Source: a virus. Taken from it: 21,990 nt of DNA. This document shows positions 1 to 8,856 of the stretch, piece after piece (the first letter of the stretch is position 1; every line of letters begins with the position of its first letter). Made by a program: the position numbers and the translations under genes. The notes under the pieces are model-generated. The model was given only the letters and a program-made list of their open reading frames with translations. It ran no database searches and was not told the DNA's origin. The DNA lies in the IMG/VR virus record IMGVR_UViG_3300024298_000046, positions 1 to 21,990 of that record; one strand, given 5' to 3'.

Positions 1-59
1 GGCTGTTCGCCAGCCAACTGAACGTACTCACTGATCGTGTAGTTTTTTGACCAAGACAT
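1..59 (-). CDS. Start of a small or structural phage protein, cut by the window edge
   Basis: An ATG at 59-57 overlaps the TGA stop of the preceding 126-aa gene (TGATG arrangement) and the frame stays open to the window edge. The first 19 residues read MSWSKNYTISEYVQLAGEQ. The position just downstream of the portal and a linker gene suggests another virion or head-completion protein, but that is inference from gene order. Only the N-terminus is visible, so no family can be assigned. Confidence 0.6.
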   Translation of the reverse strand, partial: MSWSKNYTISEYVQLAGEQ

Positions 60-439
60 CAGGACATCCAGCGAGATGCCAGATCTGCCAAGTCCGTGTT
101 CTGCTCCAACTGGGCGAGCATCTTCAATTCTTCAACCGCCGCAGACGTTGGGTTGTATGTTGGGATTCCGGCAGCAACCGGTCCAATACCGGGACCGAAT
201 GGAGCGCCAGCAGTAATCGGCTCATTGGGTCTTTCCGTTGGCCGACCAAGTGGTTTGATTTCGCGCTTTGGCTGCTGCGTGCGAGCCTGAACTTCGGTTG
301 GCGGAGCGCCCATTGGAACCATTCTCTGTGAGGCAAGTTGCTCACTGGCCTTGCCCCACGTCTGGTTCTTGGCGACCATGCGCTTGACCTTTGCCTGTGG
401 CATGTTCAGGTCGGTTCGGATTCCGTATGCTTCTGCCAT
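59..439 (-). CDS. 126-aa hypothetical protein downstream of portal
   Basis: The gene begins three bases after the portal stop codon, with a GGGG stretch about nine bases upstream as a possible ribosome site. The product has a basic N-terminal half (residues 1-65), a Pro/Gly-rich middle (about 66-97) and a short acidic helical C-terminus. No catalytic motif, membrane segment or signal peptide is visible. Its place between the portal and the next minus-strand gene fits a head-associated or scaffold-like role, but I do not recognise the family and this is inferred from order alone. The next gene's ATG overlaps its stop, so the genes are probably translationally coupled. Confidence 0.7.
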   Translation of the reverse strand: MAEAYGIRTDLNMPQAKVKRMVAKNQTWGKASEQLASQRMVPMGAPPTEVQARTQQPKREIKPLGRPTERPNEPITAGAPFGPGIGPVAAGIPTYNPTSAAVEELKMLAQLEQNTDLADLASRWMS

Positions 440-442
440 TTT

Positions 443-2191
443 TTACCCCAACTGGCCGAGTAGTGCCTCGAGCGAAGGTTCGCCACCGCCAACCCCCGCT
501 TCTGCGCCCATGCCAGGTGCGGCCAATCCAGGCATGGTTTCTGGTGTTCCAGGCATCATCATTGCTGCCTGTCTGTCTCTTGCTCTTTGATCAGTGCGAC
601 TCACTGCTTCGTAAAGCGTAACGTCCTGTTCCATGACCAATCTCGTCAAGTAGGCCATGTCGTCTGGCTGATATGGGCCAGCAGGGTTTGCTGCCTGTTG
701 CTGGATTGACGAAAGCAGTGCTGCCTCGACCCCCTCCGAAATGATCCTGTCGTGCTCCAACTCTGGATCCGAGATCAACGGATCGGCTTCTCGTGCAGAT
801 TCTTTTGACATCATTCCAGTTCCGAGTCTCTGGCCCAAGCCAATGATCAGAGAGTTGACGTCGGAACCTGCAGCCGAATAACTGACGTAGTGGAAATCAG
901 TTTCCCAGATCTTGTTTGGAACGTAGATTTCCTGTCCGGCTCCAACCCTTGATGGGATGAAGAACGTCTTGGGGAAGTCACCCCAGTATGCGCGCTCAAC
1001 GGCAATGGCAATCTTGTCCTCTTCCACCAACGATGCCTCGAACAACGCCTGTGCTTCTTGCACCCTGTAGTCAACGGTTGCCGAAAGAACGTTTTCTCCG
1101 CGACGACCGGTACGGATGTTGGTTGGAGATTCGCCACCAAACTCTGCGGGAATTGCGCCTTCAAGTCGCTCTTGGCGCTCCAAGCGATCGAGTGCCGTGT
1201 CTGTTTTGTAGCCGGGATTCAACTGCAACTGCTGAATGTCTCCGCCCTTGACGACGCCGAGGATTCCTTGCTTGCCGTCTGCAACCTGGAGGATCTCCGG
1301 GTTCTCGCCTGGGCGGGCAATGAGGTATTCCTCGGGGAAGATTCCACGCTCGATGGCAATTTCGGTCAAAGCCTGTAGGCGTGCGCGCGTGTAATACATG
1401 CCGATCACGCCATCGAATTGACCTTTTGCCTTGTCCAGGTTGATCCTGTTGCAAATGACGGAAAGCGGTCGGCCAGTGCGGTTGGGGATAGCCTCGAGCA
1501 TCATTGCTTCGAGACCAGCCCGTTCTGCCGATGACAGTTCGGGATTGTCCTCTGCGCCAAGAACAACCAATTGAATCGAGTCGTAGTCGGAATACTCGAG
1601 CATTGTGTATCGAGAATCGCTGTCGATTCGACCGAACCGCAATTGTCCGCCAACCAAATCCCCGTAGTTCTGCAACAGCCACCGTGCGCTGGTCTTGTAC
1701 GTAAAGATACAGTTGTCCGGAACCATCTGGTCGGGATCGTCGATTGGCGCAGGGAAGGTATCCAGCGGATTGCGCACGACCCATTGTGGGTTCAGGGAGC
1801 GGAAGTTGGGTCGGATCATCACGCCGGATTGCGCATACGCCAACAGGTGACGAGCGCGACGTCGCAATTTCATCTTCATCTTGTTTTCGTCCCAGATGGA
1901 GATCATTGCCTTGCGTCTGGTGCGGGCATAACCCTTGGAGCGCTCTGATCCTTCCTTTGCCGGAGGGAAATACGGTGTTGGCATGGTGGACGCAATGCGC
2001 ATTGACATTTGCTCGAGGCCCTGCACCAGCAGGTTTGCAACGTTTGTCTTTGCGTTCTTGTCCAATTCGTTCAGCGGAACGACCACATCGCCGTTGGCAA
2101 GGTCGCGAACCCTGCGCATCTGATCGTGGAGCGGACCAGCGGCCCGCTTGCGATTGTGATAAAGTTCTACGATTTCGTCAACTGAAAGCAT
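443..2191 (-). CDS. Portal protein (putative)
   Basis: This 582-aa protein lies two genes after the terminase, the usual place for the portal, the ring at the capsid vertex through which DNA is pumped. The sequence has the look of actinophage portals: a helical N-terminus beginning LSVDEIVELYHNRK, a polar region around residues 85-115, the RNPLDTFPAP stretch near residue 140, and a long helical C-terminal part (about 470-555) ending in a Gly/Pro/Met-rich tail. Its length is within the usual portal range. The ATG overlaps the upstream TAA as TAATG, with only a weak Shine-Dalgarno, suggesting re-initiation by ribosomes finishing the 1038-aa gene. The assignment rests on sequence feel plus gene order; a profile search would settle it. 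Confidence 0.8.
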   Translation of the reverse strand: MLSVDEIVELYHNRKRAAGPLHDQMRRVRDLANGDVVVPLNELDKNAKTNVANLLVQGLEQMSMRIASTMPTPYFPPAKEGSERSKGYARTRRKAMISIWDENKMKMKLRRRARHLLAYAQSGVMIRPNFRSLNPQWVVRNPLDTFPAPIDDPDQMVPDNCIFTYKTSARWLLQNYGDLVGGQLRFGRIDSDSRYTMLEYSDYDSIQLVVLGAEDNPELSSAERAGLEAMMLEAIPNRTGRPLSVICNRINLDKAKGQFDGVIGMYYTRARLQALTEIAIERGIFPEEYLIARPGENPEILQVADGKQGILGVVKGGDIQQLQLNPGYKTDTALDRLERQERLEGAIPAEFGGESPTNIRTGRRGENVLSATVDYRVQEAQALFEASLVEEDKIAIAVERAYWGDFPKTFFIPSRVGAGQEIYVPNKIWETDFHYVSYSAAGSDVNSLIIGLGQRLGTGMMSKESAREADPLISDPELEHDRIISEGVEAALLSSIQQQAANPAGPYQPDDMAYLTRLVMEQDVTLYEAVSRTDQRARDRQAAMMMPGTPETMPGLAAPGMGAEAGVGGGEPSLEALLGQLG

Positions 2192-5100
2192 TACTTACCG
2201 CCGGATGTTGATTGAATAAGACGCAATAGATCTTCCCGAGTATATTCGGTCGACTTCACCAAGTTGCCGTATTCTTCCATGGTTACGCCTCTTCCGCTGT
2301 GGGAGAAGGTTCCCCTGACGCCACGATCTTTGGTGTAGCGAGTGGGTGCCCCACGTCTGACTTGCAACTTGAATCCAGCCTGCTCAACGCGCAATAGTTG
2401 CTCGTAGTCCATCTTGGCCGGGTTCATCTCGAATGATGTCATTGGGTTTTGTGGGAGTTCCGGCCCATAAACCGGGCGATTCAAAACGTCTTCCATGCCC
2501 CTGATTTCCACGCGAGCGGTTCGAGCCGAACCTCCCTCAAGCATGATTCTGTTCAGTTCGGCAGTGGTCTTTGCAAACTGATCGCCGTAAGTTTCCATTC
2601 TCAACAACTGATCTTTGTCCACCACGTTGAACGTTCTGCCCTGATCTGGTGGATACTTGCGCGGTGGTTGCAATTGCTTTTGCTGTCTCTTGGTCCTGAA
2701 TCGAATGATTGGTTTGTCGGACTGCTCGAACTCTTCTTGCAATTCCTTTGATCGCTTTGATCGTGCCTCTGCTGCGGCATTCTCCTGCGCAATTCGCTCT
2801 GGTGATTTCTGACGAGAAGCAATCTCAATGTTTCGCTGACGAACTTCTGCCAATTTCTTTTGACGCTTTTTGTACTCTTTGGTTCCTGGAGTCAAATGGG
2901 GATTGTAACCAGTGTTGATTTCAGCGACGTAGCGTCCTTCATAATCAATTTTTTGACCAGTTGCAGGATCAAACGGGCCAGGGTTCTGCAGTGCCTCTTT
3001 CAAGCGCTCATCTACTTGCTGGAGTTTGGTTGGCTTTTGCTCCGGTGGGGTAACCGAAGGAGTGCGCGTCTTTAGTGTTTTGCGCGGCTTTTTGTCTGGG
3101 TCGCGGAAACTAGTGCGCTTTTCTTCAAAGCCCTTCATGTAATCGCGTTGCTGTAGCCACTTTTGGGTATTGATGTCCTGGCCGTAGATCGGCGCTCCAC
3201 CCTTGGTTCTGCCAACGATCGTCGGCTCACCAAGTGCCTCCCTGGTCTGTTCGATGAGCCTGCTCTTGTCGCTGGCAGTAGCGCCGCCGAGACTCGGAAC
3301 GACCTCGACTTCGCCGCCGGGAAGTTTGGTCTTTGATTGTTCCTCAATGAAGGTTATTTCTGGCTTTCTGCGAACCGTTGCATCGGGTGCAAAACGAACC
3401 GTTTGCGTATTCGCCACCCCGGTTGAAACTGTTTGTCCCGATGCCTCGTCGTAGAACGTATACGTCGCATCCGATTCTGCCTTTTTCCTGGCCCTTCGCT
3501 CCCCGCGAGCGGCTTGTGCTTCGGCCCTTATTTCTGCTTCCGACTTGTACGTGATCTTTTGTGCAGGTTTGCCGGTCTTGGGGTTGATGACAGGACGGCC
3601 GGTTGCGGGGTCGATTACGTTCTCAACCTTTACGACTTGTTTTTCCAGTTGTTTGCGAAGCGTCTTGAGTGACGCAGCAGACTGTTTTGTGCCAGGAGTT
3701 TTCGCCGCTGTTTGAATTCTCGCCGCCTCGGCAAGTTCTTCCGGCGTGAATTGCTTTTGGGCCGTTTCAATTCTCGGATTGTCGATGAACTCAATTTCCG
3801 GACTGGATGGTTTCTCCAGCGGATTGACGACCTTAGTCGACGAAGTTGTACTCTGCTTCTTCTTTTTTCTTTTTCCGACCACCTCGCTTGGGCCTTGCGC
3901 GCTTGGCTTCGGACTGGACGGGGCCGAGACTTGCTCGACGGGGGTCGGAGACGTCCTCGAAGGAATACTCGACTCCGTAACGGTCGATAAGTTCTGCGTC
4001 CGTAAGTTCGTCGAACTGCTTACTTTTGGGCTAGTGCCTTCAACCACCCCCTCTGGGGCAGGCCTGCCTGTTGCTGGAGCAACGTTGTTGTTATCGATAA
4101 ATGTAGTTTCCGCTTCCGCCTTCTTGGCCTTCTTCGGCTTTGATGCTTTTGCTGGCTTTGGTGCTGGCGCAGCCGTTGCGGGCTGAACGTTTGCAGTTGG
4201 TGCCGCAAGATTTTCAGGAGTTGCGGTTCGCTGCATTGGTGTTGGCGGAGTTGTTCCGGCAACATTCACCGGATTCTCAACGACGATCTCTGGGGCTTTG
4301 ACTGGGCTTGCCGTTGCCGGTGCTGGCTGAGGTGCAGGCGTCGGTGTTGACTTCCTGGTTGAAGTCCTACGCGAAGATGGTGCGCCCTTGATCTTTGGCT
4401 CTCGTGTTGCTGGACCAGTGACCGGAGTCCTTACCGGTTCTGGTGCGGCAACGGTTCGCTCGACAGAAGAAACAACTGGACGGGTTTCGTTTACCGCCAA
4501 ACGAGCGGCGCTTTCTGCCCTTCCTTGTCGATATGCTCCGATTGATCCGCCTGTAAAAATTTTGTCGGCAGCCGTGATTGCTCGTCCGGCAAGACCCTTT
4601 GCGCCAATTTTGCCAAGAGCCTTTGCCCCAAGACCAAGTGCGCCTTTGGTTCCAACGCGAACCAAACCAGCATCAAATGCACCATAGGCAAGTTCTCTTC
4701 CTACGCCAGCAACGTTCTTCAGGCCTTCGGTAACTTCGCCTTGTTTGAATGCCATGTATGCTTCATCGAGTTCGCGAGCGCCTTGTCGAATGACGCGCGC
4801 AACTGGAATTCCAGGTCCGATCAGGTCACCCAAAACTGGAATCTTTGTATCGGCCAACCAATTGATGGCAGCGCTTGGCTGATACGTAGAACCAAACTCG
4901 CCGGTAACGCGCTTGACATTGGCCCTGGACGTTGTGGTCGTTGTTGCCGGTGGAACGTATGATGGCGGACGATATCCCGCACCACGATAAACGTCACCGC
5001 GAGCAGATGGCGTATTGAGATTCGTTGCCTGTGGCGTTGTTTCGTTTTGCTGACCGATGCTTCCGGACTTCTGCGGAATGTTCTTGCGAATCTTCTGCCT

Positions 5101-5307
5101 TAGTGCGCGACGCTCTTCTTGTGGTGCTTCTGGCAAAAGCAAGCGCGCGATCTTTCCTCGACCCTCAACGCTTGCGGCAAGTACGTCGAAACGGTTGGCA
5201 AGACGCTGACGGTCACCAACGCTGAGTTGATCCCAGCCGCGATTTTCTGCGCGCTGTTCAACAAACTCTTCTTGGATTTCTCCGTAGGCGTTCTTTTTCT
5301 TGGGCAT
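2191..5307 (-). CDS. 1038-aa low-complexity protein between terminase and portal
   Basis: I do not recognise a family. Visible architecture: a basic helical N-terminus (1-80); a region with small hydrophobic residues, Gly/Ala/Leu/Ile-rich at about 145-265, that could be amphipathic or membrane-interacting; a long Pro/Ala/Thr/Ser/Lys-rich segment (about 275-560) expected to be disordered; then a highly charged helical C-terminal half. Short motifs recur: an FID/FIE motif after acidic or Thr residues near 399, 502 and 648, and a D-P-x-T-G-K/R/Q motif near 409, 563-580 and 777. It starts with an ATG preceded by GAGG at eight bases and ends in a TAATG overlap with the portal gene. A gene this large at this position is unusual; an internal virion, ejection or scaffold protein is possible, but this is inference. 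Confidence 0.85.
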   Translation of the reverse strand: MPKKKNAYGEIQEEFVEQRAENRGWDQLSVGDRQRLANRFDVLAASVEGRGKIARLLLPEAPQEERRALRQKIRKNIPQKSGSIGQQNETTPQATNLNTPSARGDVYRGAGYRPPSYVPPATTTTTSRANVKRVTGEFGSTYQPSAAINWLADTKIPVLGDLIGPGIPVARVIRQGARELDEAYMAFKQGEVTEGLKNVAGVGRELAYGAFDAGLVRVGTKGALGLGAKALGKIGAKGLAGRAITAADKIFTGGSIGAYRQGRAESAARLAVNETRPVVSSVERTVAAPEPVRTPVTGPATREPKIKGAPSSRRTSTRKSTPTPAPQPAPATASPVKAPEIVVENPVNVAGTTPPTPMQRTATPENLAAPTANVQPATAAPAPKPAKASKPKKAKKAEAETTFIDNNNVAPATGRPAPEGVVEGTSPKVSSSTNLRTQNLSTVTESSIPSRTSPTPVEQVSAPSSPKPSAQGPSEVVGKRKKKKQSTTSSTKVVNPLEKPSSPEIEFIDNPRIETAQKQFTPEELAEAARIQTAAKTPGTKQSAASLKTLRKQLEKQVVKVENVIDPATGRPVINPKTGKPAQKITYKSEAEIRAEAQAARGERRARKKAESDATYTFYDEASGQTVSTGVANTQTVRFAPDATVRRKPEITFIEEQSKTKLPGGEVEVVPSLGGATASDKSRLIEQTREALGEPTIVGRTKGGAPIYGQDINTQKWLQQRDYMKGFEEKRTSFRDPDKKPRKTLKTRTPSVTPPEQKPTKLQQVDERLKEALQNPGPFDPATGQKIDYEGRYVAEINTGYNPHLTPGTKEYKKRQKKLAEVRQRNIEIASRQKSPERIAQENAAAEARSKRSKELQEEFEQSDKPIIRFRTKRQQKQLQPPRKYPPDQGRTFNVVDKDQLLRMETYGDQFAKTTAELNRIMLEGGSARTARVEIRGMEDVLNRPVYGPELPQNPMTSFEMNPAKMDYEQLLRVEQAGFKLQVRRGAPTRYTKDRGVRGTFSHSGRGVTMEEYGNLVKSTEYTREDLLRLIQSTSGGK

Positions 5308-5328
5308 AAACGACCTCAGAATAGCACA

Positions 5329-7278
5329 TTAGATCCAGGAAGGACGCCACAATTTGGGCGGAGCCTTGAATGGCGACAGTCCGGGCATGTGTAGTTCCGC
5401 AAACCAGTGGGCCATGACCAGGTCTGTGCCGTTTTTCTTGTCGCGGGTCCAGGTGCTCATTTCGTCCACGAAAGCCAGGGTCTTCCAGTTCTCGCGCATG
5501 CTGGGCAGCCTGATGGCTCCGGATCGCCATAGTTGCGGAAGTAACGCCTCGACACCAAGGTCGTCATCAAGTTTGTTCCGGTTCGTCGTATGCGGAATGA
5601 TCATGACCTGTTGACGTGCCTGCCACTTGCGTACGAAGTCGTGAGCAAGAAGGAAGCGCTGGGCTGCGTTGATTTCCACGACCCAGTGGCTTATTGGATA
5701 GCCCATGTCCCAAGATCTATTTTGCCAATCCTCCATCAAACCAAAGTGGCTAGACGTCGCGGTATCCCAACCAAGCAGTTCTTCGGCCGTCAACTTGACT
5801 CGCTCCAAATCGACAAGGTACCTCAGGTTGGTCTTTGGTTGATACAGCCACCACTGTACGGCCCAGAACATGGTCGGGCTCGGGTCGATTGAGCAAATCG
5901 AAATGATCGGTGGCTCGAGGCTGTTTGGTATGTAACCGGGTCGACGATCCTGGTCGATGCATCCTGGATACAGAACGCCGTCTGGTCCTATGCCGCCAGT
6001 TGCCCAAACGCGTTCGATCAGGTAGTAGCCCTGTTGCACATCCTGTTGTTGGTAGACGGTGGCAAACTTCGTTGGCGAGTTGTGTCGAATGTAGGACAGA
6101 TCCTTCCAGGACAAACGGAAGGGCTCAAGGAGTGGTCCGTTCGGCCAGGCTGGGGCGGTGGTTTTCCTGGATTCCGGACCGGTGTCGAGTTCTTCGTAGT
6201 AGGCCCTATAGACGATGTGGTCGTACTTGTAACGCTTTACCGGCTCTTTGACTTCTTCAGTGGTCACATCGCTACCGTCGTAGTCATCCGGGTCTTCTTC
6301 GTATGTCACTTTCGACAAACAGTGTGCGTATAGATCCTGTGGTCCAAGTCTCTGGCCGATGACCGCCAACACGCCGCCTGGCTCCACACGGGCTTCTGCC
6401 ATCGAGTCCCAGCGCTCTATGAGTTTGTCCCTGGCCGAAGACTCCTTTGAGTTCTCTGGCGACGCCACGTCGTCAAACAAACACAGGTCGGCACGGTGTC
6501 CAATGAACTCGGATTCAATGCCGTACGCCGACACGGTTGGTTCTTTGTTGTCCAGTCCTCCGTCGCCGTACTGTTCGACGATGAACTCCTCGGCGCGCCA
6601 CAAAGCACCCACGTGGGTTGGCTTGAACCTTCCGTAGTCGAGGGATAAGCAGGCTTCTGCATCGATCGCCAATCCACGGCGGATCATTTCCGGATCGGGA
6701 CGAAGAGGCGAAGTTCGTTCCAGTGTCTCACGAATGCGGCGGCTGTACATCTTTGCCAGGGTCTGGGAGATTGATCCGATCATCACGCGGATTGCGCGAT
6801 TGCGCACGATGCACCATACTGCTACGTCGTGGAACAAAGTCGACTTGCCTGCACCAGGCGGGCAGTTCAAGACCAGAAACTCTTTGTCGTTTGACTCAAG
6901 TTTGGCGACGATCTTGTACGCCGCGTCAACCTGCCAAGCGCTCGGCACGCGACCCAGGTAGCGCATGCGGAAGTAGTCGAAGTCTTCCAGCGCCCGAGCA
7001 GAGTGTTTGGAAAGACGTGATGGCGGAACTACTGGTGGCAATTCCTTTGCCACAACCAGGTCTCGTTTCAGCGCATTGCCGCCGCTTGCCTTGCCGAACT
7101 CCAGGTTCTGTTTGTCAAGTTCTGCCGACGTAGCCTTGGCCTTTGCCACCCACTTGGTAGCCGAAGCGTATGAAATGCCGGCCATGCGGGCGGCTTCTTT
7201 CATGTTTATGCCGGATTGCATTGCCTGCCAAAACATGGCTCGATCTTCGGGCGAGATCGGACGCCTTCCTTTGGACAT
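5329..7278 (-). CDS. terL: Terminase large subunit with fused N-terminal HTH
   Basis: DNA-packaging motor ATPase/nuclease, 649 aa. An N-terminal helix-turn-helix (about residues 17-48, NMKEAARMAGISYASATKW) resembles the DNA-recognition part of small terminases. The ATPase has Walker A CPPGAGKST at 139-147, Walker B LCLFDD at 265-270 and a coupling motif near VIGQR at 306-310. The RNase H-like nuclease has acidic residues at D465 (SIDPSP), E535 (VVEIN) and D619 (GTDLVMAHW). All key residues are present, so it should be active. An in-frame TAG lies three codons upstream, so this ATG is the first possible. There is no Shine-Dalgarno within the usual distance; a TATAGT box ends ten bases upstream instead. 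No separate small terminase gene is visible. Confidence 0.96.
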   Translation of the reverse strand: MSKGRRPISPEDRAMFWQAMQSGINMKEAARMAGISYASATKWVAKAKATSAELDKQNLEFGKASGGNALKRDLVVAKELPPVVPPSRLSKHSARALEDFDYFRMRYLGRVPSAWQVDAAYKIVAKLESNDKEFLVLNCPPGAGKSTLFHDVAVWCIVRNRAIRVMIGSISQTLAKMYSRRIRETLERTSPLRPDPEMIRRGLAIDAEACLSLDYGRFKPTHVGALWRAEEFIVEQYGDGGLDNKEPTVSAYGIESEFIGHRADLCLFDDVASPENSKESSARDKLIERWDSMAEARVEPGGVLAVIGQRLGPQDLYAHCLSKVTYEEDPDDYDGSDVTTEEVKEPVKRYKYDHIVYRAYYEELDTGPESRKTTAPAWPNGPLLEPFRLSWKDLSYIRHNSPTKFATVYQQQDVQQGYYLIERVWATGGIGPDGVLYPGCIDQDRRPGYIPNSLEPPIISICSIDPSPTMFWAVQWWLYQPKTNLRYLVDLERVKLTAEELLGWDTATSSHFGLMEDWQNRSWDMGYPISHWVVEINAAQRFLLAHDFVRKWQARQQVMIIPHTTNRNKLDDDLGVEALLPQLWRSGAIRLPSMRENWKTLAFVDEMSTWTRDKKNGTDLVMAHWFAELHMPGLSPFKAPPKLWRPSWI

Positions 7279-7294
7279 GTGCTGCTATACTATA
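7279..7294 (-). promoter_or_regulatory. Possible leaderless-type promoter of terL
   Basis: On the minus strand TATAGT (7294-7289) matches the -10 consensus at five of six bases and ends ten bases before the terminase ATG, so a transcript would carry at most a few leader bases. No clear -35 is seen. A GGAGG lies about 21 bases before the ATG, too far for a normal ribosome site. Confidence 0.4.
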
Positions 7295-7361
7295 CACGTC
7301 CTCCGGCGGTGCGATCCGTGTTGGTTGTCCGCGGTTCGTTCTCCTTCCCGCCGGCGGACAC

Positions 7362-7391
7362 CTATCTCGGGTTTTTGGGCTTGCGTGCCAT
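7362..7391 (-). CDS. 9-codon mini-ORF repeating the start of the 311-aa gene
   Basis: The ATG overlaps the TAA of the 311-aa gene as TAATG, and the frame encodes MARKPKNPR followed by TAG. Its first eight residues equal the first eight of the 311-aa protein encoded just upstream. The two copies differ only at third codon positions, all synonymous (AAA/AAG, AAG/AAA, AAT/AAC, CCA/CCG). It may be the stump of a lost paralogue, a gene truncated by a nonsense change (the frame reopens for 24 codons after the TAG), or a functional short peptide. The sequence cannot decide among these. Confidence 0.45.
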   Translation of the reverse strand: MARKPKNPR

Positions 7392-8326
7392 TACTGGTCA
7401 AAATCTTCCGGGTCCATGTCAATGTCTGGCATGTTGCGTCGTGCGTTTGAAATGTACAGTTGGCGCTGCAGTTTCTTTGCTCGCTCAGCGGCTTTCTTGT
7501 TGGCTTCATAAGCCATTTTTTTCCTTGCATATTCACTGGTTTCGTTGCGCATATATTCGTCCATGGACTGCGAGAACTCCCTTTGTCCTCTCAAGAATTT
7601 GCCCCTTTCGCGAAGTGCTCGTTTTGCAAAACGAATTTCATCGGCATTCATTTCAGAACTAATCCCCTTGTACGCCGATTCGGCCGTATCCAAAAGCATT
7701 CTGTTTTCGCGACCTGGACTAAGCAGTGGATCGCCAAGGCGCTCAATATCCTCCGCGGCTTGATGACGCACCGGATTGTATCGTTGATACAAATCCATGT
7801 AGTCTTCGTCGTACGGCGCGCCTCTTTCAAGACCTTTTATTTTTTGCTCTAGGTGCTCATTGTAAAACCGAGCGTCCTCTGCGACGTCTTGTGCTTCTTG
7901 TAGCGCCAGAATCAGTTCTTTTTGTGATTTCATTACCGTACGGGTTGTCACTGGCTTTAGCAGTTTTGCATGAAATGCCGCATTTGCCGCGACCGTAGCG
8001 GCCTTCCTGGTTGCGTACTGACCGGGTGCCGACTGAAGCGCAGCGCTAATTGCACTTGGAGCAACGACGCCAGCACCATAAAGACCGATTTGCGTGTTTG
8101 CATAACGCGCAAAGGCGCCTGGTCCCTGTTGTGCTGCGGAAACTCCACCACCAGAAGCAATGTCAAGACCACGTTGCGTGGCACGAATTCCTGCACGAGT
8201 TTGCGGATTCAGCGTTGGGTTTCTATCTCCAGTGAGAAAGGTGTTCAATGACTTGGCGCCACCGCCAAGCCATCCGCCAACGGTCTTGGCAATGTCGTCG
8301 ATTGGATTCTTGGGTTTGCGTGCCAT
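7391..8326 (-). CDS. 311-aa hypothetical protein, structural or accessory
   Basis: The frame is open further upstream, but I place the start at the ATG overlapping the preceding stop (TAATG), giving MARKPKNPIDD. Residues 17-30 are Gly-rich; 55-120 are rich in Ala/Gly/Ser with modest hydrophobicity; 135-165 and 225-292 are strongly charged helices likely to form coiled coils; the C-terminus is acidic (DIDMDPEDFDQ). No enzymatic motif is seen. Its location just upstream of the terminase, with Ala-rich and coiled-coil parts, fits a virion-associated or scaffold-type protein, but I do not recognise the family. It is co-transcribed with the 98-aa gene before it. Confidence 0.8.
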   Translation of the reverse strand: MARKPKNPIDDIAKTVGGWLGGGAKSLNTFLTGDRNPTLNPQTRAGIRATQRGLDIASGGGVSAAQQGPGAFARYANTQIGLYGAGVVAPSAISAALQSAPGQYATRKAATVAANAAFHAKLLKPVTTRTVMKSQKELILALQEAQDVAEDARFYNEHLEQKIKGLERGAPYDEDYMDLYQRYNPVRHQAAEDIERLGDPLLSPGRENRMLLDTAESAYKGISSEMNADEIRFAKRALRERGKFLRGQREFSQSMDEYMRNETSEYARKKMAYEANKKAAERAKKLQRQLYISNARRNMPDIDMDPEDFDQ

Positions 8327-8622
8327 TACTTCAAAAAGCCCCAGAGGTTCTTGTTGCGCGTACTTTGCCATTGCACACCGCCACGCCCCGGTTGATTCCA
8401 CGGCGTGCGATCCGGATCTCTAAAACCACCGAGTGGTGGTGTTGGCATCGGAATGAGCGGGCGTCCCGGAACGGGCTGATTGAGTGCACCCTTACGTTTT
8501 CCGGTTTTGGGATCGTAGTTCTTTTCTGACTGCTGTTGAACTTCCTTCGAAGGCGGGATCTTACGACGCGACGGATGATCTTCTCCACCCGGGGGAACTG
8601 GTTTTGCTCGCGACTTGGCCAC
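8326..8622 (-). CDS. 98-aa Pro/Lys/Arg-rich protein
   Basis: GTG start, no Shine-Dalgarno, and a TAAAGT box ending six bases before the GTG, the expected geometry for a leaderless transcript. The product is basic and Pro-rich throughout and probably disordered. It carries a D-P-K-T-G-K motif (about residues 37-42) like those repeated in the 1038-aa protein, which may mean they share a partner. It ends in a TAATG overlap with the 311-aa gene. The function is unknown. Confidence 0.65.
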   Translation of the reverse strand: MAKSRAKPVPPGGEDHPSRRKIPPSKEVQQQSEKNYDPKTGKRKGALNQPVPGRPLIPMPTPPLGGFRDPDRTPWNQPGRGGVQWQSTRNKNLWGFLK

Positions 8623-8634
8623 GTGAAAACTTTA
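8623..8634 (-). promoter_or_regulatory. Leaderless -10 box before the 98-aa gene
   Basis: TAAAGT at 8634-8629 fits the actinobacterial TANNNT -10 element and is followed by exactly six bases (TTTCAC) and the GTG start. No ribosome site is present. No convincing -35 is seen at 17 bases. Confidence 0.45.
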
Positions 8635-8856
8635 GCACAGGTTGCAAACGGCGACCGGTGATGCTAAGGTGTGCGTCGACAACTTCATTGACTCGGACCC
8701 TAAACGGTTAGATTCCTCCGTGCACACAACTGTACGGGCAGCATCGCCAGACCGCACGGGATTAGTGGCCTGAAAAGGGGACCGATGATTGTCGCCTTCT
8801 TTCGGTATTCAGACAGACGGGTTCAGGCGTGAAACAGAACTTGGGGGGGCTAAAAA
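8635..8856. other. Intergenic stretch without a convincing gene
   Basis: About 220 bases between the 86-aa and 98-aa genes. On the minus strand only ORFs of 14 and 18 codons are present (starting near 8753 and 8697), neither with a good ribosome site. A G7 run lies near 8843. I see no tRNA and no strong terminator hairpin. The gap probably carries promoter or control sequences for the packaging block. Confidence 0.5.

Noticed and set aside
3712-4186. Long plus-strand open frames across the 1038-aa gene
   Set aside because: They are mirror frames of the Pro/Ala/Lys-rich minus-strand gene and have no ribosome site or family resemblance.
8758-8770. Shared GGGATTAGTGGC at 8758 and 13784 as a regulatory repeat
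   Set aside because: The second copy includes the stop codon of the 116-aa gene and the flanks do not match, so chance is more likely.
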